Shown: positions 1-6,385 of the stretch, piece by piece | How positions within the stretch are numbered: the stretch's first letter is position 1 | Layout: each line of letters begins with the position of its first letter | DNA from: Actinomycetes bacterium | Lineage (GTDB): Bacteria > Actinomycetota > Actinomycetes > Actinomycetales > Demequinaceae | Assembly: GCA_023432235.1 (NCBI GenBank) | Contig: JAEYUX010000178.1 | Span: 1-9,362 of the forward strand | Reading direction: 5' to 3' | DNA: 9,362 nucleotides | Notes under the pieces: model-generated | What the model was told of the DNA's origin: nothing | The model's input: only the letters and a program-made list of their open reading frames with translations | The model's database searches: none | Made by a program: the position numbers and the translations under genes

Positions 1-1
1 G

Positions 2-616
2 GATGTGAAGCCGCGCACCACGCCAATGCGACTGCCCAAGGCCCTTTCGCACGAAGACGTTGCGGCGCTGCTTGATGCAGTCTCAGGTGGCGACGGGCCG
101 ACGGCTTTGCGGGATCGTGCGCTCCTCGAGGTGCTCTACGCTTCTGGCGCGCGAGTGTCCGAGGCGGTGGGACTCGACATCGACGATCTCGATCTTGAGC
201 CGGGCTCTGAAAGTGTGCTCCTGCGAGGCAAGGGACGAAAAGAGCGCGTTGTGCCAATTGGGGCGTATGCCGTTGACGCGATTAATGCGTATGCCGTACG
301 TGCGCGGCCCGCGCTTGCCTCACACGGGCGAGGAGACTCGGCATTGTTTCTCAATGCCCGAGGGACACGCCTCAGTCGCCAGAGCGGATGGGCCATCCTC
401 AAGACTGCGGCGGAGCGAGCGGGAGTCGACGATGTCTCGCCTCACACGCTTCGGCACTCATTTGCCACGCATTTGCTGCGAGGTGGCGCGGACATCCGTG
501 TTGTCCAAGAACTCCTCGGCCACGCGTCTGTTACCACCACGCAGGTGTACACCTTGGTGACTCGCGACGCACTGCGCGAGGTCTATGCCGCGGCACACCC
601 GCGTGCATTGGGATAG
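2..616 (+). CDS. xerD: Tyrosine site-specific recombinase, XerD type (5' end cut off by window)
   Basis: The catalytic domain of a tyrosine recombinase is present. The reading frame is open to the left edge, so the core-binding N-terminal domain (about 100 residues of a usual ~300) lies outside. Counting from the GTG codon at 5, which is probably internal, the conserved residues are Arg50 (SGARVSE), Lys76 (GKGRK), His147 and Arg150 (HTLRHSFATHLL), His173 (LLGHAS) and the nucleophile Tyr182. XerD with XerC resolves chromosome dimers at dif during division by strand exchange through a 3'-phosphotyrosine link. The ending LREVYAAAHPRA and the position just before parA-scpAB fit XerD of actinobacteria. 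XerC is the alternative, but it normally lies elsewhere. The domain and catalytic set are seen directly; the XerD assignment rests on context. Confidence 0.93.
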   Translation, partial: DVKPRTTPMRLPKALSHEDVAALLDAVSGGDGPTALRDRALLEVLYASGARVSEAVGLDIDDLDLEPGSESVLLRGKGRKERVVPIGAYAVDAINAYAVRARPALASHGRGDSALFLNARGTRLSRQSGWAILKTAAERAGVDDVSPHTLRHSFATHLLRGGADIRVVQELLGHASVTTTQVYTLVTRDALREVYAAAHPRALG

Positions 617-644
617 CGGGCCGCGCGCCGAGTACTGTGGTCCT
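608..644 (+). promoter_or_regulatory. Probable leaderless promoter of parA
   Basis: A -10-like hexamer TACTGT (633-638, matching TANNNT) ends exactly 6 nt before the GTG at 645, so transcription would begin at or next to the start codon. A weak -35-like TTGGGA lies at 608-613 with a 19-bp spacer, longer than ideal. There is no Shine-Dalgarno sequence before this GTG. Leaderless mRNAs with this geometry are common in actinobacteria. The hexamer is seen; promoter activity is inferred. The same arrangement recurs before aroH. Confidence 0.5.
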
Positions 645-1460
645 GTGACCGAGTTCCCTGAGCCCCCGCGCCTGGATGGAACGGGCCCCGCACGCATCAT
701 TGCGCTCTGTAACCAAAAGGGTGGTGTCGGCAAGACGACCACATCCGTCAATCTCGCCGCTGCGATGGCGGAGTACGGGCGGAAGGTGCTGCTCGTCGAC
801 TTTGACCCTCAAGGCGCCGCCTCGGCCGGCCTTGGGATCAATTCTCAAGAGTTCGAGACGACCGTGTATGACCTGTTGCTCGGTTCATCGACTCCCGTCA
901 AGGACGTCGTCGTCTCGACCGATCACGAGAACCTCGACTTGTTGCCGGCGAACATTGACCTCAGCGCCGCGGAGGTGCAGCTCGTTGGCGAGGTGGCACG
1001 CGAGAGCGCACTCGCACGAGCGCTACGAGGGGTCGAGGACGACTATGACGTCATCTTGATCGACTGTCAGCCCTCGCTTGGACTCCTCACCGTCAACGCT
1101 CTCGTCGCAGCGCATGGCGTGGTGATTCCGCTCGCGTGCGAGTACTTCGCGATGCGCGGCGTGGCACTGCTCGTCGACACGATCGCCAAGGTTCAAGATC
1201 GACTCAATCCACGCCTCACGATGGACGCAATTGTGCCGACGATGTATGACGCCCGCACCTTGCACGCGCAAGAGGTGGTGACTCGAGTCCGTGAGGCCTT
1301 CGGTGACCGCGTGACGGAAACGATGATCGGCCGCACGGTGAAATTCCCCGACGCCTCGGTCGCTGCGGAGCCAATCCTCACGTTCGCGCCGTCGCACGCT
1401 GGCTCCGAGCAGTACCGCCAACTGGCGCGAGAGCTCGTGGCGCGTGGGGTCGCCGCTTAA
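645..1460 (+). CDS. parA: Orphan ParA-family ATPase (Soj/MinD-like)
   Basis: A 271-residue P-loop ATPase of the ParA/MinD family. From the GTG at 645 it shows the deviant Walker A motif KGGVGKTT (signature Lys25, P-loop Lys30), Walker A' VDFDPQG (Asp52) and Walker B LIDCQPSLG (Asp140). It ends with FAPSHAGSEQYRQLARELV, typical of the ParA copy beside scpAB. ParA proteins dimerise on ATP, bind DNA nonspecifically and position cargo. No parB or parS is near, so this is an orphan; Rv1708 of M. tuberculosis holds the same place, and the corynebacterial ParA-like division protein PldP is, as I recall, its relative. The frame could start at a GTG at 585 inside xerD, but those 20 extra residues look unlike the family, and the -10 site supports 645. 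It is followed after 1 nt by scpA, implying co-expression. Its cargo cannot be told from sequence. Confidence 0.92.
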   Translation: MTEFPEPPRLDGTGPARIIALCNQKGGVGKTTTSVNLAAAMAEYGRKVLLVDFDPQGAASAGLGINSQEFETTVYDLLLGSSTPVKDVVVSTDHENLDLLPANIDLSAAEVQLVGEVARESALARALRGVEDDYDVILIDCQPSLGLLTVNALVAAHGVVIPLACEYFAMRGVALLVDTIAKVQDRLNPRLTMDAIVPTMYDARTLHAQEVVTRVREAFGDRVTETMIGRTVKFPDASVAAEPILTFAPSHAGSEQYRQLARELVARGVAA

Positions 1461-1461
1461 C

Positions 1462-2304
1462 GTGACCGCCCCATCCGAGGCAGCACGCGGATCATTCGAG
1501 GTCCGGCTCCCCAATTTCTCCGGTCCTTTCGACCTGCTCCTCAGCCTCATCTCTAAACACGAGATGGAAATCACGGACGTGGCTCTTGCCATGGTGACCG
1601 ATGAGTTCCTCGCGACGGTACGGGCGCACGAAGGCGAGTGGGATCTGTCGCAAGCGTCGGAGTTTGTTGTTGTTGCGGCGACGTTGCTTGATCTCAAAGC
1701 CGCACGGCTGCTGCCCCAAGGCGAAGTCGACGACGCCGAGGATCTCGCTCTGCTCGAGGCCCGCGACCTCCTCTTTGCACGCTTGCTCCAGTACAAGGCC
1801 TTCAAGGATGTGGCGGCGTCCTTCGACGCGATGTTGTCCGGACCGCGGGCAATCCCGCGAGACGTGGCGCTCGAGCCCCATTTCGCGATGCTGTTGCCCG
1901 AACTCGTGTGGAGCGCGACGGCGGACGATCTTGCTCGACTGGCGGCTCATGCGGTGCAGCCAAAGCCCGAGCAACTGGGCGTTTCCCTCACGCACTTGCA
2001 CAATCCGCGCGTGAGCGTGCGCGATCAAGCAGTTGTCATTCAAGGGCGCCTCCAAAAGGCGGGCGCGCTGACCTTCCGCTCGCTCATCGCGGATGCCGAC
2101 CATGTCGCCGTTGTGGTCGCGCGATTCCTTGCCTTGCTCGAGCTGTTTCGCGAATCCGCTGTCGCCTTCGAGCAGGTACGCTCGCTCGGCGAGTTGACGA
2201 TTCGCTGGACTGGTAGCGAACAGCACGTTGACGTCAGTGCAGAGTTTGACGAGACGCAGGACGGCGACGCCAGCGAGAGTTTCACGGAAGGGGCAAGCGA
2301 GTGA
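1462..2304 (+). CDS. scpA: Segregation and condensation protein A (kleisin subunit of SMC-ScpAB)
   Basis: A 280-residue ScpA. The family signature is near the N-terminus (FEVRLPNFSGPFDLLLSLI, residues 12-30), followed by the helical SMC-neck-binding region containing EITDVALAMVTDEFL and a conserved AATLLDLKAARLLP stretch. The C-terminal winged helix covers roughly residues 200-250 (LTFRSLIADADHVAVVVARF). The acidic last 25 residues look disordered. ScpA bridges the two SMC heads and, with ScpB, forms bacterial condensin, which aligns chromosome arms from the origin. The GTG at 1462 lies 1 nt after the parA stop; another in-frame GTG at 1444 would overlap parA and add six residues (MGSPLN). 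I prefer 1462 because the extra residues are not needed by the domain. The gene overlaps scpB by GTGA at 2301-2304. Confidence 0.93.
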   Translation: MTAPSEAARGSFEVRLPNFSGPFDLLLSLISKHEMEITDVALAMVTDEFLATVRAHEGEWDLSQASEFVVVAATLLDLKAARLLPQGEVDDAEDLALLEARDLLFARLLQYKAFKDVAASFDAMLSGPRAIPRDVALEPHFAMLLPELVWSATADDLARLAAHAVQPKPEQLGVSLTHLHNPRVSVRDQAVVIQGRLQKAGALTFRSLIADADHVAVVVARFLALLELFRESAVAFEQVRSLGELTIRWTGSEQHVDVSAEFDETQDGDASESFTEGASE

Positions 2305-2840
2305 GCCAGCAGGTGCGTGGGGGCGTCGAGGCCATTTTGATGGTGGTGGATGAGCCGGTGCTACCCGTTGATCTCGCCGCTGCGCTGAGCGTTCCCGAAC
2401 AGGACGTCGTCGACGCGCTTCACGAGCTGCGCGCGGAGTACGCGAATCCCGACGCTCCACGCGGCTTTGAACTGCGAGAGGTGGGCGGCGGCTGGCGCAT
2501 GTACTCGTCGCCGCTATACGCCGACGCCGTGGGGGCCTTCATTGTCGACGGGCAGGCCTCGCGTCTTTCGCAGGCCGCGCTCGAAACTCTCGCCGTCGTT
2601 GCCTATCGTCAGCCGGTGACGCGCGGCCAGGTGTCACAGATCCGCGGGGTCAATGTCGATTCCGTGATGAAGACACTGAGCGCCCGAGGTCTTGTCACTG
2701 AGGTAGGGGAGATTGGTGGTGCGGTGCAATACGGCACCACCACGGAGTTCTTGGAGCGGCTCGGGCTGTCATCGCTCGACGACCTTCCGCCGCTCGCCCC
2801 GTATTTGCCCGATCTGGCTGATATCGACATGGTGGACTGA
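2301..2840 (+). CDS. scpB: Segregation and condensation protein B
   Basis: A 179-residue ScpB with two winged-helix domains: about residues 5-75 (containing VLPVDLAAALSVPEQDVVDALHEL in register) and about 85-165 (LSQAALETLAVVAYRQPVTR, then a GVNVDSVMKTLSARGLV helix and a beta wing). ScpB dimerises and clamps the central part of ScpA in the SMC condensin complex. Length is usual for the family. The GTG start overlaps the scpA stop in a GTGA, and a purine-rich GGAAGGGG at 2286-2293, 7 nt upstream, can serve as ribosome binding site. Coupled translation with scpA would fit the fixed stoichiometry of the complex. The smc gene itself is not in the window, as is usual in actinobacteria. Confidence 0.95.
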   Translation: MSQQVRGGVEAILMVVDEPVLPVDLAAALSVPEQDVVDALHELRAEYANPDAPRGFELREVGGGWRMYSSPLYADAVGAFIVDGQASRLSQAALETLAVVAYRQPVTRGQVSQIRGVNVDSVMKTLSARGLVTEVGEIGGAVQYGTTTEFLERLGLSSLDDLPPLAPYLPDLADIDMVD

Positions 2841-3589
2841 TGGCTGACCTAGAGATTCACCGTCCCGAAGGGGTTCGGTTACAGAAGGTGCTTGCGCAAG
2901 CGGGTGTCGGTTCACGACGCAGGTGCGAAGAGTTGATCGAGGCGGGAAAGGTGACCGTCAACGGGCAGGTGGTCGATCAGCTCGGTGTACGCGTCGATCC
3001 CGCCGACGCGGTCATCGAGGTCGACGGTCAGCGGATCTCCGTTGATACGACGCTTGTCACTGTCGTGCTCAATAAGCCCAAGGGTGTGGTGTCCACGATG
3101 AGCGACCCCGAGGGTCGCCCCGCGCTCGACACGTACGTGCGCGAATACGACGAGCGCCTGTTCCACGTGGGTCGTCTTGACGCGGACACCACTGGGGTGT
3201 TGCTCCTCACGAACGATGGCGAGTTGGCGAACCGTCTCGCGCACCCGACCCACGGCGTGTCAAAGCTTTACGTGGCGAAAGTCTCCGGACGCGTGCCGAA
3301 GTCAATCTCGACCACGCTGCGTCAGGGTGTCGAACTCGACGATGGGCCGGTGCGCGCCGTCGAGTGTCGGGTGCTCGATGCAACGGATACCCACTCGCTC
3401 GTGGAAGTCGAGATGCACGAGGGCCGCAACCGAATTGTCCGCCGCATGTTTGACGCCGTGGGTCATCCCGTCATCGAGTTGGTTCGCACGCGCTTTGGAC
3501 CGATCACGCTGGGCACATTGCAGCCAGGACAAACTCGTGCGCTGACGAACGTTGAAGTGGGGCAACTTCAGCAGGCGGCGGGGCTGTAG
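2840..3589 (+). CDS. rluB: 23S rRNA pseudouridine synthase, RsuA/RluB family
   Basis: A 249-residue RsuA/RluB-family enzyme. An S4 RNA-binding domain spans about residues 12-60 (RLQKVLAQAGVGSRRRCEEL) and is followed by the catalytic domain starting at VLNKPKGVVST. The catalytic aspartate is Asp114 in the signature GRLDADTTGVLLLTNDGELA. Later family motifs include EGRNRIVRRMFDAVGHPV and LVRTRFGPI. Family members convert one uridine of rRNA to pseudouridine; RluB in E. coli modifies U2605 of 23S rRNA. RsuA (16S) and RluE/RluF share the fold, and the RluB name rests on the scpAB neighbourhood. The ATG at 2840 shares its A with the TGA of scpB, and GGTGG at 2831-2835 could act as a close ribosome binding site. 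It is probably the last gene of the parA unit, although I see no terminator after it. Confidence 0.92.
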   Translation: MADLEIHRPEGVRLQKVLAQAGVGSRRRCEELIEAGKVTVNGQVVDQLGVRVDPADAVIEVDGQRISVDTTLVTVVLNKPKGVVSTMSDPEGRPALDTYVREYDERLFHVGRLDADTTGVLLLTNDGELANRLAHPTHGVSKLYVAKVSGRVPKSISTTLRQGVELDDGPVRAVECRVLDATDTHSLVEVEMHEGRNRIVRRMFDAVGHPVIELVRTRFGPITLGTLQPGQTRALTNVEVGQLQQAAGL

Positions 3590-3594
3590 GAGTC

Positions 3595-3628
3595 TCGTCA
3601 GCCAAGTCCGTCCCGGTAGCATGTGCGC
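3595..3628 (+). promoter_or_regulatory. Probable leaderless promoter of aroH
   Basis: In the 39-nt gap after rluB, TAGCAT (3617-3622, a good TANNNT -10) ends exactly 6 nt before the ATG at 3629. TCGTCA (3595-3600) is a partial -35 match (4 of 6 to TTGACA) with a 16-bp spacer. No Shine-Dalgarno sequence precedes the ATG. This matches leaderless actinobacterial transcripts and would let the aroH-tyrA-cmk-plsC-der part be expressed separately from parA-rluB. The motif and spacing are seen; activity is inferred. Confidence 0.55.
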
Positions 3629-3991
3629 ATGGCTGTGCGTGCAATCCGGGGGGCGACAACGCTCGAAATTGACGAGCGTGACCACCTTCATGAGCGCACT
3701 CAAGAGCTCGTCGAGACGATCCTGCGCGAGAACTCGCTCGCACCGGATGACGTCATCTCGGTGTTCTTTACCTGCACGCCTGACATCACGAGCGATTTTC
3801 CCGCGGCGGCCGCTCGCCAACTGGGTTTTGGTGCCGTGCCGCTCATGTGTGGGCAAGAAATGGCGGTACCCGGGGCGCTGCCTCAGGTGGTGCGGGTCAT
3901 GATGCACATTGAGACAGATGCACCCCGCGATCAGATCGTGCACGTCTACTTGCACAAAGCGGTCGCACTGCGCCGGGATCTCGCCCAGTGA
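3629..3991 (+). CDS. aroH: Chorismate mutase, AroH type
   Basis: A 120-residue monofunctional chorismate mutase of the trimeric AroH (pseudo-alpha/beta-barrel) class, which converts chorismate to prephenate. Compared from memory with B. subtilis AroH, the active-site residues are kept: Arg7 (IRGATT), Phe57 and Arg63 (FPAAAAR), Cys74 and Glu77 (CGQEM), Arg89 (VVRVMM), Tyr107 (HVYLHKAV) and Arg115. Position 60 is Ala where I recall Lys, and the C-terminal tail is about seven residues shorter. The gene has its own leaderless-type promoter. An in-frame GTG at 3623 is possible, but the -10 hexamer directly abuts it, so ATG 3629 is better. It overlaps tyrA, the next enzyme of the pathway, in a GTGA at 3988-3991. 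Confidence 0.93.
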   Translation: MAVRAIRGATTLEIDERDHLHERTQELVETILRENSLAPDDVISVFFTCTPDITSDFPAAAARQLGFGAVPLMCGQEMAVPGALPQVVRVMMHIETDAPRDQIVHVYLHKAVALRRDLAQ

Positions 3992-5043
3992 CCGTGACGA
4001 CTCCATCGACTCACATCATTGGCGCCGGTCTCATCGGGGCGTCGATCGGAATTGGTCTGAGCGCAGAAGGTTGGACCGTCACGATCGAGGATGCCAATCC
4101 CGAGGCGGAAATCCTGGCGCGCAGCATCGGCGCCGGCGGTGCAACGCCCTTCGAGGAGCCTCAGCTCATCATTGTGGCCGCGCCGCCATCGGTGACGCTG
4201 CGCCTTGTGCCCGAGGCGCTTGAACGCTTTCCCCACGCCGTTGTCACCGATGTGGCGAGCGTGAAGGCGCCCATCCTCAAGGCAGCCCGCGCATCCGGTT
4301 TGAGCGAGCGCTACGTGGGCTCTCACCCAATGGCCGGGCGCGAGGTGTCGGGCGCCCTCGCGGCACAAGGCGACTTGTTTCGCGCGCGTCCATGGGTGAT
4401 CAGCGCGGGGGATGCAACGCCAGCGGCCGTCGCACTCGTGCGCCAGGTTGCCGACGCTCTTCAAGCCGACGCTGTTGAAATGCCGGCACACGACCATGAC
4501 CTCGCGGTGGCCCGCGTGTCGCACGCCCCCCAAGCGGCGGCGTCGGCCGTGGCGGCGGCTCTTGGGCCTCTCGGCGAGGACGACGTGGCGCTTGCCGGGC
4601 CAGGACTTCGCGATGTGACGCGGATTGCGGGGTCCGCACCGGAGATGTGGACGGACATTGCCCGCCTCAACCGGGACGCTATTGATCAGACGCTTGGCAA
4701 TATCGTCGACGCGCTCAACGCGGTGCGCGAGGCGGATGACATCGGCGCGGCGATGGCGCATTTGGTTGATAAGGGTCGCCGCGAGGTTGCGCGCATCCCG
4801 GGCAAGCACGGTGGCGCCAAGCGTGAGTGGGAAGCGGTGACGGTGATCGTTCCTGACGAGCCCGGGCACCTGCTCCGCCTGCTTTCCGATACCGCCGGAA
4901 TTGGCGTCAACGTCGAAGACTTGTCGATTGAGCACTCGCCGCGTCAGCCGGTTGGTTTGACGACCTTATGGGTGCTTCCGCAGCGGGTGGCTGAACTTGT
5001 TGAGGCGCTCGAAGAGAGTGGATGGGTGGTTGCCGGGTCATGA
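3988..5043 (+). CDS. tyrA: Prephenate dehydrogenase with C-terminal ACT domain
   Basis: A 351-residue TyrA that oxidatively decarboxylates prephenate to 4-hydroxyphenylpyruvate in tyrosine synthesis. The Rossmann loop is GAGLIGAS (Gly12, Gly14, Gly17). Asp35 at the end of the second strand (EDANPE) suggests NAD rather than NADP. By comparison with Aquifex aeolicus TyrA, the catalytic and substrate residues are Ser91 (ASVK), His113 (SHPMAG), His179 (VSHAPQ) and Arg212 (TRIAGSAPEMW). An ACT domain occupies about residues 283-346 (VTVIVPDEPGHLLRLLSD); in the family this often mediates feedback by tyrosine. No chorismate mutase domain is fused; that activity is supplied by the overlapping aroH just upstream. 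GTG start, with only a weak GGGA upstream, so translation is probably coupled to aroH. An arogenate-specific enzyme cannot be excluded. Confidence 0.93.
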   Translation: MTVTTPSTHIIGAGLIGASIGIGLSAEGWTVTIEDANPEAEILARSIGAGGATPFEEPQLIIVAAPPSVTLRLVPEALERFPHAVVTDVASVKAPILKAARASGLSERYVGSHPMAGREVSGALAAQGDLFRARPWVISAGDATPAAVALVRQVADALQADAVEMPAHDHDLAVARVSHAPQAAASAVAAALGPLGEDDVALAGPGLRDVTRIAGSAPEMWTDIARLNRDAIDQTLGNIVDALNAVREADDIGAAMAHLVDKGRREVARIPGKHGGAKREWEAVTVIVPDEPGHLLRLLSDTAGIGVNVEDLSIEHSPRQPVGLTTLWVLPQRVAELVEALEESGWVVAGS

Positions 5044-5699
5044 GCCTCGTCATTGCCATTGATGGGCCAGCCGGCACGGGGAAGTCGACGGTGTCGCGTG
5101 AAGTCGCCCGCAGGCTGAACCTCGACTACCTCGATACTGGTGCGACGTACCGAGTGGGTGCTCTGTACTGCTTGCGTGAAGGTGTTGATCTGTCCTCGCA
5201 AGATGACGTGACGGCAATGCTTGCGACGATGAATGTTGAGATGCGTCTGTCTCCCACCGACCCACGAGTACTTCTCGACGGAGACGACGTCACGTCCCAA
5301 TTGCACACGGACACGATCTCGTTGGTTGTGTCGAAGGTCGCGACGAACCTCGACGCCCGCACCGTGCTCCGTGCGGTGCAGCGCGATCTCATTGACTCGT
5401 CGAGACAGAGCCACGGTGTGGTCGCGGAGGGTCGTGACGTCACGTCCGTTGTGGCCCCCGATGCTGACGTGCGCGTCTTGCTCACCGCCGACGAAGAGGT
5501 GCGGGTTGCGCGTCGAGCAGGGGAGGGCGCGGATCCCGCCACGGTGCGCGAGGCGGTTATTGGCCGTGACGCGCAGGACTCGACCGTGGTCGAGTTTCAC
5601 GTGGCGGCGGACGGGGTTGTCACCATTGATACGACGTCGATGACAATCGACGAGGTTGTTGATGCCGTCATGCACCTCGTCGCTGAGGCGTCGCAGTGA
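5040..5699 (+). CDS. cmk: (d)CMP kinase (cytidylate kinase)
   Basis: A 219-residue cytidylate kinase, which phosphorylates CMP and dCMP with ATP to give CDP and dCDP. It has the P-loop GPAGTGKST (residues 9-17), the nucleotide-monophosphate site DTGATYR (32-38), and the family signature VVAEGRDVTSVVAPDADVRV (127-146) followed by the arginine-rich lid region. Near the C-terminus, GRDAQDSTV matches the cytidine-binding helix of actinobacterial members. Length is near the usual 220-230. The ATG at 5040 overlaps the tyrA stop in ATGA; an ATG at 5022 in the same frame would add six residues before the first strand and is less likely. In actinobacteria cmk typically sits just before der, here with one acyltransferase gene between them. 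Confidence 0.95.
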   Translation: MSLVIAIDGPAGTGKSTVSREVARRLNLDYLDTGATYRVGALYCLREGVDLSSQDDVTAMLATMNVEMRLSPTDPRVLLDGDDVTSQLHTDTISLVVSKVATNLDARTVLRAVQRDLIDSSRQSHGVVAEGRDVTSVVAPDADVRVLLTADEEVRVARRAGEGADPATVREAVIGRDAQDSTVVEFHVAADGVVTIDTTSMTIDEVVDAVMHLVAEASQ

Positions 5700-6385
5700 C
5701 GAAGGCGCCAGCTCGCTGGGGACCTGCGTGGTCCCGGTGGGTGGGGCGCTTTCTTGCCCGCGTGTACTGGAACACTGACGTGCGCGGACGCGACAACATC
5801 CCGACGGCAGGTCCGGTGCTGGTGCTCGCCAATCACATTGGCTTGCCGGACGGGCCCGTGGTGCATGGTGTGATCCCGAGGCCGTCACACTTCCTTATCA
5901 AAGCGGCAATGATGAAAGGCCCCCTGGGACTCGTGCTGCGGCCGGCGGGTCAGATTTCCGTTGAGGGTGCGGGACGTGAGGCATTGGGCAAGGCAATGGC
6001 TGTCCTTGACCGCGGTGGGGTCGTCGGCGTGTTCCCGGAAGGACATCGCGGCGCAGGACATGCTCAAGAGACGTACGGTGGAGCCGCATGGCTCGCGTTA
6101 CGCTCCGGAGCGGCAGTTGTGCCGACGGCTGTCGTAGGAACTCGGCGTACGGGAGAGTCCGTCAATCATTGGCCACGGCCTCGACGACGTATGGTGGTGG
6201 CCTTTGGACAGGCGCGTCACCTCGGCGCGCCGTCGGAGTTGGCCGGGCGGAAGCGTCAGGAATGGGCTGCGGGCGAAGTCGACCGGATGCTCCAAGAACA
6301 CGTGCGCCACACGTTGGCCCACACAGACCTCACGATGCCCGACGGTGATGCATCGCGATCGGAGAGCGAGAACGCATATGAATGA
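5696..6385 (+). CDS. plsC: 1-acylglycerol-3-phosphate O-acyltransferase family protein (PlsC-like)
   Basis: A 229-residue PlsC-family acyltransferase, expected to work at the inner face of the membrane on lysophosphatidate or a related acceptor. The catalytic H-x4-D motif is NHIGLPDGP (His47, Asp52). The third motif is FPEGHRG (113-119), where most family members have Thr after FPEG; here it is His117, while Glu115 and Arg118 are kept. VPTAVVGT (142-149) corresponds to the last motif. There is no signal peptide or clear transmembrane helix, only a basic, aromatic-rich N-terminus. The C-terminal ~30 residues are polar and acidic. GTG start in a GTGA overlap with cmk, with GAGG at 5685-5688 as ribosome binding site. 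The family is certain; whether the substrate is lysophosphatidate is inferred, since actinobacteria carry several paralogues. Confidence 0.88.
   Translation: MTKAPARWGPAWSRWVGRFLARVYWNTDVRGRDNIPTAGPVLVLANHIGLPDGPVVHGVIPRPSHFLIKAAMMKGPLGLVLRPAGQISVEGAGREALGKAMAVLDRGGVVGVFPEGHRGAGHAQETYGGAAWLALRSGAAVVPTAVVGTRRTGESVNHWPRPRRRMVVAFGQARHLGAPSELAGRKRQEWAAGEVDRMLQEHVRHTLAHTDLTMPDGDASRSESENAYE
6361..6377 (+). promoter_or_regulatory. Ribosome binding region deciding the der start
   Basis: GGAGAGCGAG at 6361-6370 lies within the end of plsC, just before the ATG at 6378. GGAGAG leaves an 11-nt spacer and the last GAG leaves 7 nt. It favours the ATG at 6378 over any start further upstream in the same frame, which would run deep inside plsC. 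The match to the anti-Shine-Dalgarno sequence is moderate. Confidence 0.5.

Noticed and set aside
585..644. Extended parA start at GTG 585 overlapping xerD
   Set aside because: The added residues do not resemble ParA N-termini, and the -10-like hexamer lies downstream of that codon, directly before GTG 645.
1492..2460. Long minus-strand open frame (322 codons) opposite scpA/scpB
   Set aside because: It lies entirely opposite two clear genes, has Arg/His-rich low-information protein with no recognisable domain, and is a usual by-product of GC-rich coding sequence.
5286..5447. 12-bp direct repeat gacgtcacgtcc at 5286-5297 and 5436-5447, including the palindrome TGACGTCA at 5435-5442
   Set aside because: Both copies encode the same Asp-Val-Thr-Ser within cmk in the same frame; the repeat follows from codon preference, and a regulatory site inside the gene is not supported.
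3946..5888. Two minus-strand open frames of more than 300 codons opposite tyrA, cmk and plsC
   Set aside because: Antisense shadows of well-supported genes; no motif or plausible start signal.
6204..6377. Extended N-terminus of the der frame back to 6204
   Set aside because: This stretch is plsC read in another frame; the ATG at 6378 has a ribosome binding region and gives a normal protein.
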